DNA of 64,000 nt from Powellomyces hirtus (GCA_025526995.1 JAHLKG010000024.1:186001-250000), one strand, 5' to 3'; positions 12,301 through 24,314 are shown, counted from the first letter of the stretch. The notes: generated from the letters alone by a model not told the origin. A program made the numbers and translations.

Positions 12301-13700
12301 AAATGCAGTCGAGCTCACTAGCGTCAATCCACCGCTGGTTCTAATCCATGTCATGAAACCAGACGAGCGACTAAAACTTGTGGCAACTGCGATAGCCGGG
12401 TATTCAAGTGTCCCACGTAGCGCGCCCGGGGCGGATATGTGGGCAAATCTGTGTCGATCGCTGAGCGCGGAGCTTGAGAATCCTTACCTGCGTGCAATCT
12501 TTGCGTTGATTGCATCGAACGCGGATTGGTCCATTGTTTTGCAAGAGCAAGGCTTGTCCCTCAGAGACCGCGTCGGGATTGCTCTTAGGTTTTTGGATGA
12601 CGATCAGGTTCGTAGTCTCATCAAATTTCTTCATTGCGAGAATTGCGCTGAAACTGACCGCCTGTGATCCCACAGTTGATGAAGTACATTTCAAAATTGA
12701 CGGCGGAGATGTTAGCGCTGGGTGACATCAGTGCTTTGTTGTTGACAGGGTACACGCCCACTGGAGTAGATCTGCTCCAGCACTACATTGATCAAACTGG
12801 AGATATTCAGACGGCCACCCTTTTGATGAGCTCAGGCACAACAGGGCGATTCCAGGACTCGCGAGTGGACGAGTGGGCAGAAACGTGAGTGTCTGTCTAT
12901 CAGAGCCTTGAGCCCAAGTGTTACTCACCACGTAGGGCTTCAGGTATCGATCTCTGCTCGATCGGTGGCAGCTGTACCACGTCCGAGCTCGCTTCGACAT
13001 TGGCCGCCAACGCTTTCTGGCCGGCTTCGCGGCTAACATCCCACACCCTTCAACAACGTACAATGCCAATGTACCACCGCAGATATACGTACGGTGCAAC
13101 TTCTGCAATCAAGCAGTGGTCAACGGACTATCCAATCCCAACTCCGCTACCAAGAAGCAACCGGGCCAGAACTTGACCGGGCCAACGTCTGGCGTTGCTG
13201 CGGCGGCCACGACTGCCGCGCATCAAACAACTGGCAACCCGCCTGGATCCTTGGTCGTGGGACCTTCCAAGCAGAAGGTGCAAGTCTACGATCATGGCAT
13301 GAACTAGTTTTGCATACGTACTCACGCTACAGCACCGCAGATCACAAGTTGTCCATCATGCCGGAAACCTCTCCCGAGATGCGCGTTGTGTCTCTTACAT
13401 CTCGGAACACCGGTTGACAACTTGCAGTATTTCTCGCGAAGGGACAAGCCTGCTGATGAGAAAAAGGGTACGTTCTCGGAATGGGCTGATGCTCCTGATA
13501 CCGCACGCAAAAAGGCAATTAACCAATGTTTCTATTCTTTGCGCTGTTTTTTAGGAGCGACGTTGACCGGTTTTGATTTGTGGTTTACTTGGTGTCAGAC
13601 CTGCCGGCATGGCGGCCATGCTGCCCACATTCTGCAGTGGTTTGAAAAACATCAGGAGTGTCCGGTCGCTGACTGTAAATGCCGTTGCCGGGATTTGTAG
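9347..13700 (+). CDS. MIOS: MIOS / Sea4, WD40 subunit of the SEA (GATOR2) complex
   Basis: Join 9347..9442, 9514..9591, 9657..10285, 10338..10483, 10552..11139, 11209..11582, 11656..11725, 11785..11886, 11945..12137, 12197..12294, 12363..12607, 12676..12884, 12944..13277, 13341..13467, 13555..13700: 1144 aa, all phases consistent. In known relatives this scaffold sits at the vacuole/lysosome and activates TORC1 by restraining the GATOR1 GAP. The N-terminal beta-propeller shows RIVWSPHDGKR, CFDWSPSAEL and ASFAEDNIVRIWDARN. The alpha-solenoid includes NPYLRAIFALIAS and LLLTGYTPTGVDLL. The C-terminal zinc modules are CNFC, CPSCRKPLPRCALC and WCQTCRHGGHAAHI...CKCRC, as in Mios. Intron 6 (11583-11655) is GC-AG. 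The 87-nt last intron is in frame, so its retention would still code. The first exon may extend upstream; the frame is open from 9284. Confidence 0.93.
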
Positions 13701-14213
13701 TATAGCATATACCAGAGCACACGCGGTACAGTATCTGCAATTATTCATTCTACAATGGTGAACGTCATAAGCCCAATTGCAATTGCGTGCTAGTTTGAGA
13801 TAGACACAAGAAGCATCGCATTCAAGCAGGCCAAGAACTACTCACCTCCATTTGTACCTTCCAGCTTCTGAGCCAAATGGCCAGTCCTGCATCAGGTTAA
13901 TCGCCTTCTAGATTAGGCTAATCGCCGTTTACGTAATCAGGACTTGGGATTCAACTGATCGTTTGATAAGACCAAAAAATGGGATGGGCAATGTGAAGGG
14001 GCACAGCCACTGTGCCACAGTGTTTGATTGTGCATGCAGAGAGGAAGGGCAGCGTGAGACACTCTGCGTAATTCTTGGATTCCACGTTCATCAGCTTCTG
14101 GATCTGCTTCCGCTTGTTCTTGCCCAGAGATAGAGGCGGAGGTATTATCTCTGGAGAATTTTGAGTCTCCATTGCGGATTCCACGATGGGGCGCCTGGGA
14201 AAACAAAAACTGA
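13701..14213. other. Intergenic, possible two-exon minus-strand microgene
   Basis: A minus-strand frame from ATG 14172 (GKNKRKQIQKLM) could splice at 14063/13886 into LAQKLEGTNGGE and stop at 13838, giving about 53 aa. The donor (GTGTCT) is weak and no family is recognised, so it is not called as a gene. Confidence 0.25.
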
Positions 14214-14217
14214 GGTA

Positions 14218-14340
14218 CAGTCCCCTGTCAGAAAGACGCGGACCCCCTAGATATATTTTCTATAGGTCGACCTATGCAGTCGCCTCCGAGTCGCCTAGAA
14301 AATAATTTCAGGGGGTCCGCGTCTTTCTGACAGGGGACTG
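14218..14340. mobile_element. Small inverted-repeat element (MITE-like, TA target duplication)
   Basis: A perfect 34-bp inverted repeat (14215-14248 versus 14310-14343) includes the flanking GTAC. Taking TA as the target-site duplication, the element runs CAGTCCCCTG...CAGGGGACTG over 123 bp. Similarity of the arms continues imperfectly inward (ATATTTTCTATAGG versus the complement of CCTAGAAAATAATT). CAGT termini with TA duplications are typical of Tc1/mariner-type non-autonomous elements; there is no coding capacity. Confidence 0.75.
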
Positions 14341-14431
14341 TACGACCCGCGCAGCCTTAACGCGCGCGGTCATGTGACATATTAAGCGTAATCAAGACTG
14401 TGCGGAACTCCGCCGTTGTCAAAAGCCTTCC

Positions 14432-14626
14432 TTAGTCGCCAGATGCAGATGTTGTGACTGTGGCACGGGCCGCCTGGACCAAAGTCTTCAGGAGGGCCTC
14501 CTGCTCCTGCTCATCTGCCAACATGAATTTCTTCAAGACAGTGGCAACTTCGAGATCTGTCCAGTCTGCCACACGCTTCTGAGCAGGGGCAAGAGGTGAG
14601 GATGGCGCAGGGGTGGTCTCTGGCAT
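14432..14626 (-). CDS. Small hypothetical alpha-helical protein
   Basis: A single 64-codon frame starting at ATG 14626. After a Pro/Ser-rich start, residues 17-55 (VADWTDLEVATVLKKFMLAD followed by EQEQEALLKTLVQAA) look like two amphipathic helices with coding-like composition. No family is recognised. It is transcribed away from the gene starting at 14842, 215 bp away, so the two could share a promoter region. Confidence 0.45.
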   Translation of the reverse strand: MPETTPAPSSPLAPAQKRVADWTDLEVATVLKKFMLADEQEQEALLKTLVQAARATVTTSASGD

Positions 14627-14841
14627 GATGGTGACAGCAAGAGTGTAGAAGGCAGCTGGGAACGGGAGGAAGATGTCTCACAATGGCGGAGGGGGAGGGG
14701 GGAAAAAGCTGCGACGGAAGCCAGCCAGCAGAGAACAGGTCATGTGACGCGTACGTAATCGCTATACCGACATGCGATGGGGGCTAAAACTCTGTCCTTT
14801 CGTCCAGAGAATACCGTAAATCCGATTCAAAAACACTCTTA

Positions 14842-15293
14842 ATGTCACATTACGATTCATCGGTCCCTAAGTTAGTGGCCGATAATCCGCGGGCGCTGAA
14901 GTACCGGCGACGAGTCCTCAGTGCACGTACGTTTGTAAAGCCAGATCAGCTCAGGCAATGGCCTGCAAACTCCGAAAGTTCTCACCCTGTCGTCTTTTGC
15001 ATTCTTGTTTTCTGTTCCCCTCCATATAGGCCGACTAGAGCTATCCCCAAGAGTGCACACCTACAAATTCCTTGGCCGGCTCGGTGCAGTGGCCGCGGTC
15101 GGTTTTATGGTCTTGAGCGCGGACTGGGGCGACGGGGAGCATTGCTTCAGCGGAATAAGGCGGTGGGCGGCGGAGCAGAGACGGGACTGGTTTGAGCTCA
15201 CCCCTGAAGACGAGCGAGGTGAGGACCCTTGTGGTTGCAATTTTGTTTCCTGTCTTCTGGGCAGATGGTCTGATACAGCGCTTTGCTGTATGA
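14842..15293 (+). CDS. Hypothetical small single-pass membrane protein
   Basis: Join 14842..14926, 15030..15218, 15265..15293, giving 100 aa. Donors are GTACGT and GTGAGG; intron 2 would be only 46 nt, so the 3' end is less certain. The middle exon encodes YKFLGRLGAVAAVGFMVLSA, a single hydrophobic segment preceded by basic residues and followed by an acidic/aromatic tail (RRDWFELTPEDER). That layout is common in small mitochondrial inner-membrane proteins, but I do not recognise the family. Confidence 0.5.
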
Positions 15294-15902
15294 ATTTGCT
15301 AGAATTGAGAGCGACAGGCACAATGATCCCGCCGAAAGAAAGAAAAAAAATTCCATTTCATGAGGCTGGGAAAGGAGGAGCGGATGGCACGGCTTCAACG
15401 TTCTTCAAAAGCAGAACGTAGTTTGACGGTTGATATATGAAGGGTGCTTCATTGAATATCCTCCGCCAGAACTGGGATTTTTGGCCGTGGCGCACTTGAC
15501 ATACGTTCGGCTCCCAAATACTCTCACAGCAGGCAGGATCAAATCTTATCTCGCAATGCTTGTTTTATTGAGAGTATCCAGCAATGCGGGCGCCGGACTC
15601 TTTCGGCATTTCTGTAGATACGTGACTCTATAACCACCGTCGCCAACCACGGAATGCCTGCCCTTGCCAGAGATTTTGAATATCCGTAACTTTAGTAGAT
15701 TGTGCCCGACTGCTTTCATCTTTACACGCTATAGTATGATCATATGGCACAGCGGATATTGGTGTGCACCATGTAGGCGATGGCTGATGTACATAGATGT
15801 TTGGGACCAGACCGACAATGAAAGCAAATCTCACCGTACTTGAAACGTGCAAAAAATGCCGCGTCGGGTATCAGTTTCCCGACTAATGCAGAGAATGCGA
15901 TC
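15294..15902. other. Intergenic, nothing recognised
   Basis: A 609-bp interval between the convergent 3' ends of the small membrane-protein gene and the TRIM37-like gene. Only short frames without motifs (for example 15430-15633) are present. Confidence 0.5.
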
Positions 15903-18900
15903 TCAAGGGCTCTCAAGTGAACGAGCGCTGCCCGCTTGCACGTTCGCAATCATTGCATTGATGATATTTCGCTGAGGCGTCGCTTTGACTATGGCTGCGC
16001 GACGTGCGGCAGCGAAAACGCGTGAGGATACGCGGCGGTGCGCTTCGACCGCTGCAACTGCCGATGTCAGTCCTCCAATGCTGCTATTGCTGCTGCTCAC
16101 GCTCGTCAGGCTGCTGAAGTCGTCCGACTCGGTGTCAGATGCGATGCCATGCTCTGGACACATGATCTGGCCGTCTTCGGCTGAACACATGCAATCCATC
16201 GCATCTTGGTCGTCCTCTTTCTCGATAGTTAAGTCTTCACATTCGTGATGGTTATTATAATCATCAATACTGTCGATGTCAAGTCTTCCTTCGCTTGACG
16301 AGCGAGAGGAGTGTGCGAGGGCGGGCGAGGAAGGCGAAAAAGGACTGCGTTTCTTAGTACATTTTCCTGAAGCTGGGGTAGGCAGGCGAGATGGGAGAGG
16401 TCTAATGGCGGCAGAAGCTGGGTATCGTTGGGTATCATCAGTTCGCTGCACTTGTGCCTGTGTAGCTCTACTCTTCAAGTAGGAGGAGTAACGTGGGACA
16501 GCCCTCCTCGAGGTGTTTGACGACGGAATGGGAATTTCCTCTTGTTGATGTGCTTGCGGAATATGCTGTTGACGATGTCTATGATGGAAATCGGATGAAG
16601 GCGAGAGAGAGAATGACGATGAATGTGCATTGCGAACAGCGCTGCCGCGCGCCCAAAGTCCTGAATTCGTATTTTGTGCGGATGGGACAGGAGAAGACCC
16701 CTGATGCGCAGAATTCTTTGTGACCTTGCGTGGCGGTCGGGTTTGCGACGGGGCATCGGGGTCTGGTGAGGTGGCGAGACCAGCCGGGAAGAGTGACCAA
16801 GGTGACGAGGTGACGGGCGGAGGAGTGGGACATGTGGGTGAAGACAGCCGGTGCTTCACGCGTAGGGCTCTATTCTGGGTTTCCTGGCTTCGGGGCGTGG
16901 AGCGTGATTGATTGCACGTCTCATGGTGGCGGACCGCAGTGGCCAGAGCCATGACGTTACTGCCACGTCTCATTTCCGAACATGCCCCATTTCCGTTATC
17001 AATATCATGGTCATGCAGCCAGGGCAGGGTGTCCGCGGTATAGCTTTCATGACCATTATCAGAACAGTGCGGGTGACGAGATACTGTTTGACCATCATTG
17101 TTTTCCAACTCGGTTCCGCTTTCCGCTTCCGCTCGTATGAGCGCCTGCATTCTGTCCATCTCGAATGAGTCTTCGGCTTCAAAACAATTCATGCGGTCGA
17201 GGTATGCATCCAAGAGATTCAGCTGCTCTTGTGCATCGACGTGATTGTTGCGATCGTCATCCGACAATTGGCTTGATCCCATCATCTGCTGCTCTCTGAT
17301 CGATTCGAACTGTGCGGTTTGGGTTTCAACGCTTTGCAAGAATTTCTAATAATAAGTAGTAGAGTGAGCGGAAAAGATGGTAAATTGATAGTATTCTGAA
17401 CGCCTCACAATGAAAATCGCCGGGGCCTAATGTGACACACACCTCAAAATCGCGCACCTGGTGGCTGATGCTAGAAAGGTCTGCTGCAATGGATCCTCGT
17501 CCTCCTTCTACCTGATGTGACATTTGCAAGCGCGAGACGTCCGGGGCGGGTTCACCGGGTGAGGGGGTCGTTCTCGTCTCTGAAGCGTCGTTTTCACATG
17601 ACAAGCGAGAGGGCGAATCGTTACGGAACAGATTGTTTGGCAACGTTCGCGATGGCTCCGAAGCACCATGTTTGTTGACATCGTCCACCGACGATGAGTG
17701 GAAATCAGCTCGAAAGATGCTCTCAATGCGAGTTCGGGATCCAGCCAGGTTTGAGTTGTTGGGATTTCCAGAAAGTGTGTTCGATGTATGTCGGTCACTG
17801 CGTGAATGCGAGGAACCCTGTCTCCAGCCATTTGAACCTGCATCAGGAGGATTGCTGGACGAAGCTTCAGCCGCAGAGGATATCGGATATTCTCGCTCCA
17901 AGCAGTGCACAGATGAATCATCTCGGCTAAGAGCTGGGCTTTCATGCGATTCCCTTTGCGACTCCCCAATGGGCTCTTCAACTGTCTCTGGAAGGTCAGA
18001 GAGGTTTCTTGTGAAGAGGTTATCCCAGTATTCCATGGATTCAGTATTTGCGAGCTTAGACCTGTCCTGCGCGAAAAGGCGATCCCAGTACTCTGGGCTA
18101 ACTATGTTCTCCATGTCGGGATCAATCACCGTAACGCGCAAATCGGTTGCCATTTCGACAGGAGAACCGGTTTGGAGAGCGTCCACATAACTGGTTCAGA
18201 ATAGGTCATTAGACAATGTTCGGCGAGTTCAAGGAACCCCTCCCGAGTAACGTACGCTGACAGGCTGCGGCACTTCTGTGCCAATGTCACGGGTCGCACC
18301 TGGTAACGGAGGCTGATAGAACCTTGAGCAATAAAGCCCGCCTCCTCCAACTTGTCCAGCGGCCAGAAGTAGTTCCAGCCGATGGAATCGCCAACACTGA
18401 ACGCGGCGCGATGTTCTCGAATCAGAGATCGATCGTTTGGATACTCTGTTTTCCCAGCAATCTATGCAGGCGTATAAGCTTAGCGCACCAAGCACAAACC
18501 ATGCCAGATGCTCTTACCAAATGGAGGCGAAAATCGAAATCGTGCTCGCCTGGGGGCCCATATAGCATGTCAAGGAAGACGGAGAGACAGGAACCAACTG
18601 CTGAGCCGTTTCCTATGAGACCGTTGGAAAAGGTCAGCGATCTATCCTGATGGTTGCAAAAACTGGTTTCCACCTGCTCTCACCGTAACAGTATACCTTC
18701 AATCGCCAACTGTGACCGGCAGCGTGAAGAACTTCGGAATGGACGACGCGGCGCGATTGCGAAGCCCGCTGGAAATCCTGAATGCCCAATTCACAGCTAT
18801 CGAATGGAGGAATGGTGTCAACATGGAAATCAAAGTCTATGTCAGGGACTAGAATCTCATGTGGTCGATATGAGCTCTGCGTACATGAAGATGCACCGAC

Positions 18901-20299
18901 AGAATACGAATCAAATCGTAAGTACAGGCTTCAGGATGAACGAGACAGCAATACCATACAATGTTCATCGACGAGTCCATGTGCTTGATGATCCCGGAGG
19001 GTAACGATTGGACTTTGAAACTTTGCAGACGTTCCAAGGCGGAAATGATGTTGCTCTGGTCGCTCAATAGTTTGCACCTGTAAGCTGGAAATTCCCGGCG
19101 ATTAATCAACGGGCCGGGTGCAACATGCGTACAGCACGCACAAGATCAACCAACCATCCAGCATACTGGTCTTATCGTCCATCTGTCGACTAATGCTTTC
19201 CATGCCGGCTTTGTACGTTTTCATGAGCTTCCTCTCCGCCTATAGAGCAGATATAGAGCAGATCAATGATCAGACGCGATTTCCAAGCATGATTGTTGCT
19301 TCTGATTGATACCTGGGATTTCGCGGAATGAAGGGCCGTCAGCATCGCTTTGACCATGAGTATCTTGTTTCTGTAGATCTCAATGAGGTCGAATACAACG
19401 CTGATTTTATCGTTGACCAGCGCAGTTCTTCGGTCATAAACCGTTTGCAAGTGGACAAGGGTATGGTTGCGATGCTGCAAGATCACATTAGAAAGGGCCC
19501 ATGTCAGTTTCCAACGACTTGTTCATGCGAACCTTTTCCCCAATTACTGCACAGTCAGGGCATGCTGCCCTCTCGCAATCTCGGCAGAAATAAAGAAAAG
19601 CAGCCGAGTGCTCGACACATATGGCAGTGGGTTCCTCTTGCACTTCGCTTTTCTTATCCAATACCACTTGGCGTAGTTGCTTCAAATGGTTGTCACAAGC
19701 ATTAGCTAGATCGGTTAATGCGTCAGCGCCAACCCCATGTCTTTCACATACATGAGCTATCTCATCAATGAATCTGCACTGCACAAGGTCGTGCGCGTTG
19801 AGATAGGCACGGCAGTGTGGGCAGTCCGCACGATCTTCTAACCATTTCTGTGATGATCAAGAGTGATGAAGGATCAGTCAGTTGTCCGGGCATTCATTCT
19901 TCAGCATCATTGACTATATGATCCCATTTTTCCCGCACTCCGACCAGCACGCATAGCACAGCAGTTTTGCAACAGTTGTCGAGGCAAGATAGAAGCTGAG
20001 AGACGGAGCCAAACACTGCTGGCTCTGTCTTTCCCATTACCCATCCACTTGGTACTCAACGTGCTCTTTACGAACCTTCAAGCAGTCCTCGCACCCAACC
20101 TTTGAACAACAAGGACACATGACCGGTCTCTCAAATTCACCGAAGCATATGAAGCATTTGAACCTGCATGTATTGGATGAAGAGCATGGAGGACAGTTCG
20201 AGAAGCTGAGCGGGCAATTCCGGAGCACCATTAATTCACGACAGTGAGCAGAACATACATGTCGTCAAGAACTTTCGACATGCTGGCGGTGTTTTCCAT
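15903..20299 (-). CDS. TRIM37: TRIM37-like RING/B-box/MATH E3 ubiquitin ligase
   Basis: Minus-strand join (5'->3') 20299..20259, 20163..20076, 19847..19533, 19474..19313, 19239..19151, 19077..18960, 18876..18684, 18612..18518, 18461..18256, 18190..17443, 17345..15903: 1165 aa, all phases consistent. Residues 15-58 form a RING (C17, C20, CPCC, CEDC, CPHC) with the spacing of human TRIM37. Residues 120-152 form a B-box (CVEH...CRDC...CPDC...HRNH), followed by a coiled-coil region. A MATH domain spans about 280-435 (SWRLKVYCYG; GWNYFWPLDKLEEAGF; RYQVRPVTLAQKC). The 730-residue tail is Ser/Asp/Glu-rich and low-complexity. Animal TRIM37 ubiquitinates substrates in centriole and peroxisome control; the substrate here is unknown. 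TRIM-type architectures are rare in fungi. Confidence 0.92.
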
Positions 20300-20683
20300 G
20301 CTTTGAACGTTGCGAGGTGAGGGGGGGATTGGATTTTTACTCCACGTTCCCACACTGTGTCTCGAAGAGACGAGTGGCCCCGGCAACATGGTGGGCCCAG
20401 CAACTACGTGCCGTCTGGCACCAGCAAGTCCCCTCTGCGAAGGCATTTGAAGAAGACAGAGTGCAAGGCGGACGGCTGTGCGGGGAGCAGCATGTCGCGT
20501 GTGGAAGACGCGTTCGCGATTTCAGAAGCCGCCAGCCTTCCATTACTGTACAAAAAAAAAACAATATTGCCCTTCAGCTGTCTTATTCCAATACGTATGC
20601 ACTGTGTGCCTCTGAACGTCAATATCCATTGATATAGTACTGCACAATACAAATTACTCTATTCCAGAAATGCAATACAATCT
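20300..20683. other. Intergenic between TRIM37-like and Rmd1-like genes
   Basis: 384 bp holding the upstream region of the TRIM37-like gene and the 3' flank of the Rmd1-like gene, both on the minus strand. There is an A9 run near 20552-20560; no other element is seen. Confidence 0.45.
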
Positions 20684-22714
20684 TCAATCCTCCATCCCAG
20701 CTCTCAGTCGCAAGACCTTGACCCATACTTCTCCCGCGGCGATAACAACCGCAACGACGATGAGGATGATCACGATCCACGTGATGTACGTCATCTCGTT
20801 GGAGTTCATGTGCTCCGTCAACATGTCAAGCAGATCAGAGATGATGTCGGCTCGCGTGTTGAGTAGCTTGGCCCGCTGGGAGATTTCGAGATATCCTGTA
20901 AGGAGCACGTGTCAGACAAGTGTTGTCTGCTCAGTGCGGCAACGGGTGACTGAATGATTGTCTTACCTCTTATAGCATTGTATAGCCCTTCCAATTCCGG
21001 TTCACTCCAGAACAACTCGGGTGTGTCTACAAGGAAGCGTGGTGAACACAGGAAAACCGCACATGGCCGGGAATACCCGCTCATAACGAACAAAAAGTGG
21101 CCGCGCTCGCTCAAGACTTACCCAGAACATTACTGATCAGATTTACATTCATCTTGAGCTTAAACAGCTGCCCGACGATCTTCATGACATCGATTCGGGT
21201 CATTCTGACTTCACCGTACTTCGCCATAGCGCGCGGAAGGGGAATCGTGCCATCAATAGTTTCTTCCATGACATTCTCGAAAAACGCGAGTTTGACGGAT
21301 TGAGCGAGTCCATGAGAGATGGTGAGCTTGATCAATTCGTTGCCACTCTTCAAGCTAGATGAAACATTTTCAAAGTCAGTTGCTATCTCCGGGGCATCAG
21401 GAACGCGCGACCGCAAACTGCACATACGTGATCATATCATTGAAAATGCGTGGCTGGTGGGGACCCGAGAGGTCGTACTGATAATGGAAGTCCTCATTCT
21501 CGCTGTCGCCCTTCGGTAACAGCTCAACGGCAAATCTTTGAATGATATGCAGATACGACTTCTCCTCGGCTTCGCTCAGATTCCAAAACACTATGATGCG
21601 AGACTTGTGAGCACCAGGAAATTCCGAACAGCTATGCGCAACACAACATACCAATAACTCCATAGTCAAAAATAAACACTTCGCCACGGAGCATCCAAGA
21701 AGGCTGGCCCTGGGCTTCGTCCTCTTCCAGTTGTGACGAGAGCATGGCCTCACTATACGTATGCGGCAGGTCGGGGAATTCAGCAAAACTTCCAGGCATG
21801 AAGACAGGGGATCTCGGCGATTGTTGTGCGGCTCGTTCCTTTGCTATGCTAAATAAACGTCACGAATAGCGAACATGAGTGAATGATAACATGATGATCT
21901 GCAATGTTCGCACTCAACCCACTGAGTCATCTTCATGGGACGTGCCGCTGCATTCGGCCCTCCAAATAACTTCGATTGGGCTTCCGGATCGTACGAAACA
22001 TAAAGACACTCGTCGTACTTCTTGGGGGAGACATGATGGGTGTTCCGAACAAACTTTGCAATTTCGCTGATTTTGTAGCCTTCAGCAACACAATAACTCG
22101 TGACTAGAACAGCAAATCACACGCAATTATTACATTTTTGATCTTATTCTTTCCTTCCACAATGTGCTATCTCCATACCTCGTGGCAGCTTCGTCCGTTG
22201 ATCCTTGTTCATTCTCTCTGCCTCCGTTCTCGCCGCATCGGGAACCACATCCGGAACCACGACCTCATTGTACCCGGTATACCACGGAGCACCTTCTGGC
22301 TCTTCTATCCCTGGCGTTGGCGGTGGTGGCGGTGGAGGTGCTGCATCGTCCGGAAACAGCACAAGCTTTTGTGTTGTCTTTGTCGTACGTTGAGGCGCGA
22401 TTTGACGAGAATGGGTCGAGGTCCGTGGTGAGCGCCTCGCATTCGCCCCGTTTAGATGGAAATTTGGGCCCTGGGCTCCGGAAATTGGCGGGAAGCTTGC
22501 TCCATATGGGGATAATAATGAAGAGCTCTGAATAACAATTCACACGTTAGCCGTCATTGCAGTAAGGAAGTTGGGCCGTTACATATCATACCGGAAAAGA
22601 GTCTACATAGGGATTGTGAGCGAGCAGATCCTCCTGCCTCGCAACAGGCGGAGGGATTTCAAAGTGAACATGCACAGTGTCTGCGTGTTGAGGCGGGTTA
22701 GGTCGTCGTTTCAT
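20684..22714 (-). CDS. Rmd1/DUF155-family membrane protein
   Basis: Minus-strand join 22714..22592, 22527..22179, 22103..21923, 21848..21652, 21590..21428, 21354..21122, 21026..20967, 20895..20684: 505 aa, phases consistent. The DUF155 region starts TSYCVAEGYKISEIAKF and continues through YDECLYVSYD, GEVFIFDYGVIVFWNLSEAE, ISHGLAQSVKLAFFE and DTPELFWSEPELEGLY. It ends with YLEISQRAKLLNTRADIISD and one C-terminal membrane helix (WIVIILIVVAVVIAAGEVWV). Relatives include yeast Rmd1/Rmd8 and mitochondrial RMND1. The N-terminal 150 residues are Pro-rich and poorly conserved, without a clear mitochondrial presequence, so an Rmd1/Rmd8-like location seems likelier than RMND1. Its molecular function is not well defined. 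Confidence 0.9.
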
Positions 22715-22874
22715 TTTTAAAACTTAAAAGATCTCCTAATATGCTGAAGTTGCAAGCCACGAACGAACGGTTTCGGAGGTGACGACACGCTGAAATTTAA
22801 CACAGGTATTTTCGTGCGCAGCAGCTCCGACACCCATATACAATTTAGTGAAAGCATGCAAAATTTGGGCCACA

Positions 22875-24275
22875 CTACGCCAAATTCACTTCAACCGTCC
22901 AGACAATAGGGGTCTCAGTTTCTATCTTCACTGTGACGACAGGCTCGTCATTCTCTTCGAATGCATTAGAGGTGCTCACGAGGCCGCCAAATGACATGGG
23001 CATGGATCGATCTGATGAGAAGATGAGACTGAGAAAAGAGCGGCAACGGAGAAATAAAAAGAAGACAAGCAGATGCGGTCTCGTCGGGGCCGATCATGCG
23101 ATGAGCATGCAGATGTACGGCATTTTTCAATGCTTGAACTTACTGAGGTTCCACTTGAGACCTTTTGTGTCCACCTTGGCCACACTGACACCTATCGGAA
23201 GCAGCCCGCATGTCGGGCCTTCCAATCTACGAACGCATGTGATTTCATGAGAGCCCTAAAATCGTGCCAACACATTTAAACACAAAAAGGTCAACCATAG
23301 ATCAGCGCATGTCACACCGAATGGCATTGTGCACGCCAAAACCCTACCGGTTTCAAAAGTACCGCCAAACTCTCATTCGACGCAAGATACACCTTCCTCT
23401 TTGGCTCCAACGTAAACAGCGTATGTATGCAAGACATAGTATGATCAAACCGCCCGCTGAGGGCTCCCCAAATGACAACATCCAGCAGTGGCGGCGGCAA
23501 GGCAGCAGAAGATCCACAATCCGCTCCCAGACAGTGTGGGAAGAACAGTCGTGAAAGCCGACGTGATGTGATCGTTGCGGTCGTGCTCGGTGTTTCCGGG
23601 GTTGGAGAGTCCGCCCGTGCTGGACCCTCCAGGTGGGTCCGTATGACATTCAGACATTTCTGCAGGTCGGTCGAATCTTGTTCGCTTGTATGCACAATCT
23701 CGGTGCCCTAGATACATTCCAATCGACAGGGATCAGCGGTTGAGAACAGTGGGATAGTGTAGCAACTTTTTGCCAACCTGAGCAGCGTACCAGTCGCGCA
23801 CATCGGGGCGAAGTGAGTCGAAATCCCCGCAGATGTAATCAGGAATAAATCTATGTTTTGCAATTGTCGTCTCGATGAGCGGCTAGTCCCGCCTGTCCAT
23901 ATGCTTCAACACCACGCTTCAGGCGTCACAGTACCGTTCTCTATCAGCTTCGTTGTTTGCAAAGGCGTCGTAGAGACGGTTGGCCCCTCCATCCGCACAA
24001 ATATGAGCTCGTGCTATACCACACAGTAGATGGGTGGTCAGCAGAAGATTCACTTTCAACGCAATAAAAAGACTCTATTTGAACCCACTATTGCCCCAAA
24101 GTGTCCTAAAAGCCGCGTCCTTGCACAAAGGCTGGTTCAGAATTAACAGCACTGCCGGGGGAACCACTTCCTGCGGGCTTAGATAGTCGCTGGCCCGCCA
24201 TGACTCTGCAGGCGGAGGAGCAGACTTGAAGAATGTTGCTGCGGAGGACGCAGTCGCTGTCAGTTTTTCCGTCAT
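22875..24275 (-). CDS. THI80: Thiamine pyrophosphokinase
   Basis: Minus-strand join 24275..24089, 24013..23935, 23850..23778, 23707..23348, 23255..23144, 23011..22875: 315 aa, close to the yeast Thi80 length. The enzyme transfers pyrophosphate from ATP to thiamine to make the cofactor TPP. Visible motifs are LLILNQPL, ICADGGANRLYDAF (about 67-80), DYICGDFDSLRPD (93-105; Mg/ATP-binding acidic residues), SEQDSTDLQKCL (121-132), GALSGRFDHTMSCIHTL, and the thiamine-side GLKWNL plus SFGGLVSTSN near the C-terminus. Exon 4 carries a Ser/Thr/Pro-rich insertion after RTHLEG. Intron 5 uses CATCAG at 23012-23017 as acceptor; an upstream TCTCAG would break the frame. Its start is 39 bp from the divergent GSKIP-domain gene. 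Confidence 0.93.
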
Positions 24276-24314
24276 TTGTCAACTTTTATACTGCGCGGAT
24301 TTCGCGGTGAGAGA
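24276..24314. promoter_or_regulatory. Minimal shared intergenic region of a divergent gene pair
   Basis: Only 39 bp separate the start codons of the thiamine pyrophosphokinase gene (minus, 24275) and the GSKIP-domain gene (plus, 24315). Core promoters and 5' UTRs must therefore overlap the neighbouring genes or each other. No specific binding site is claimed. Confidence 0.5.
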
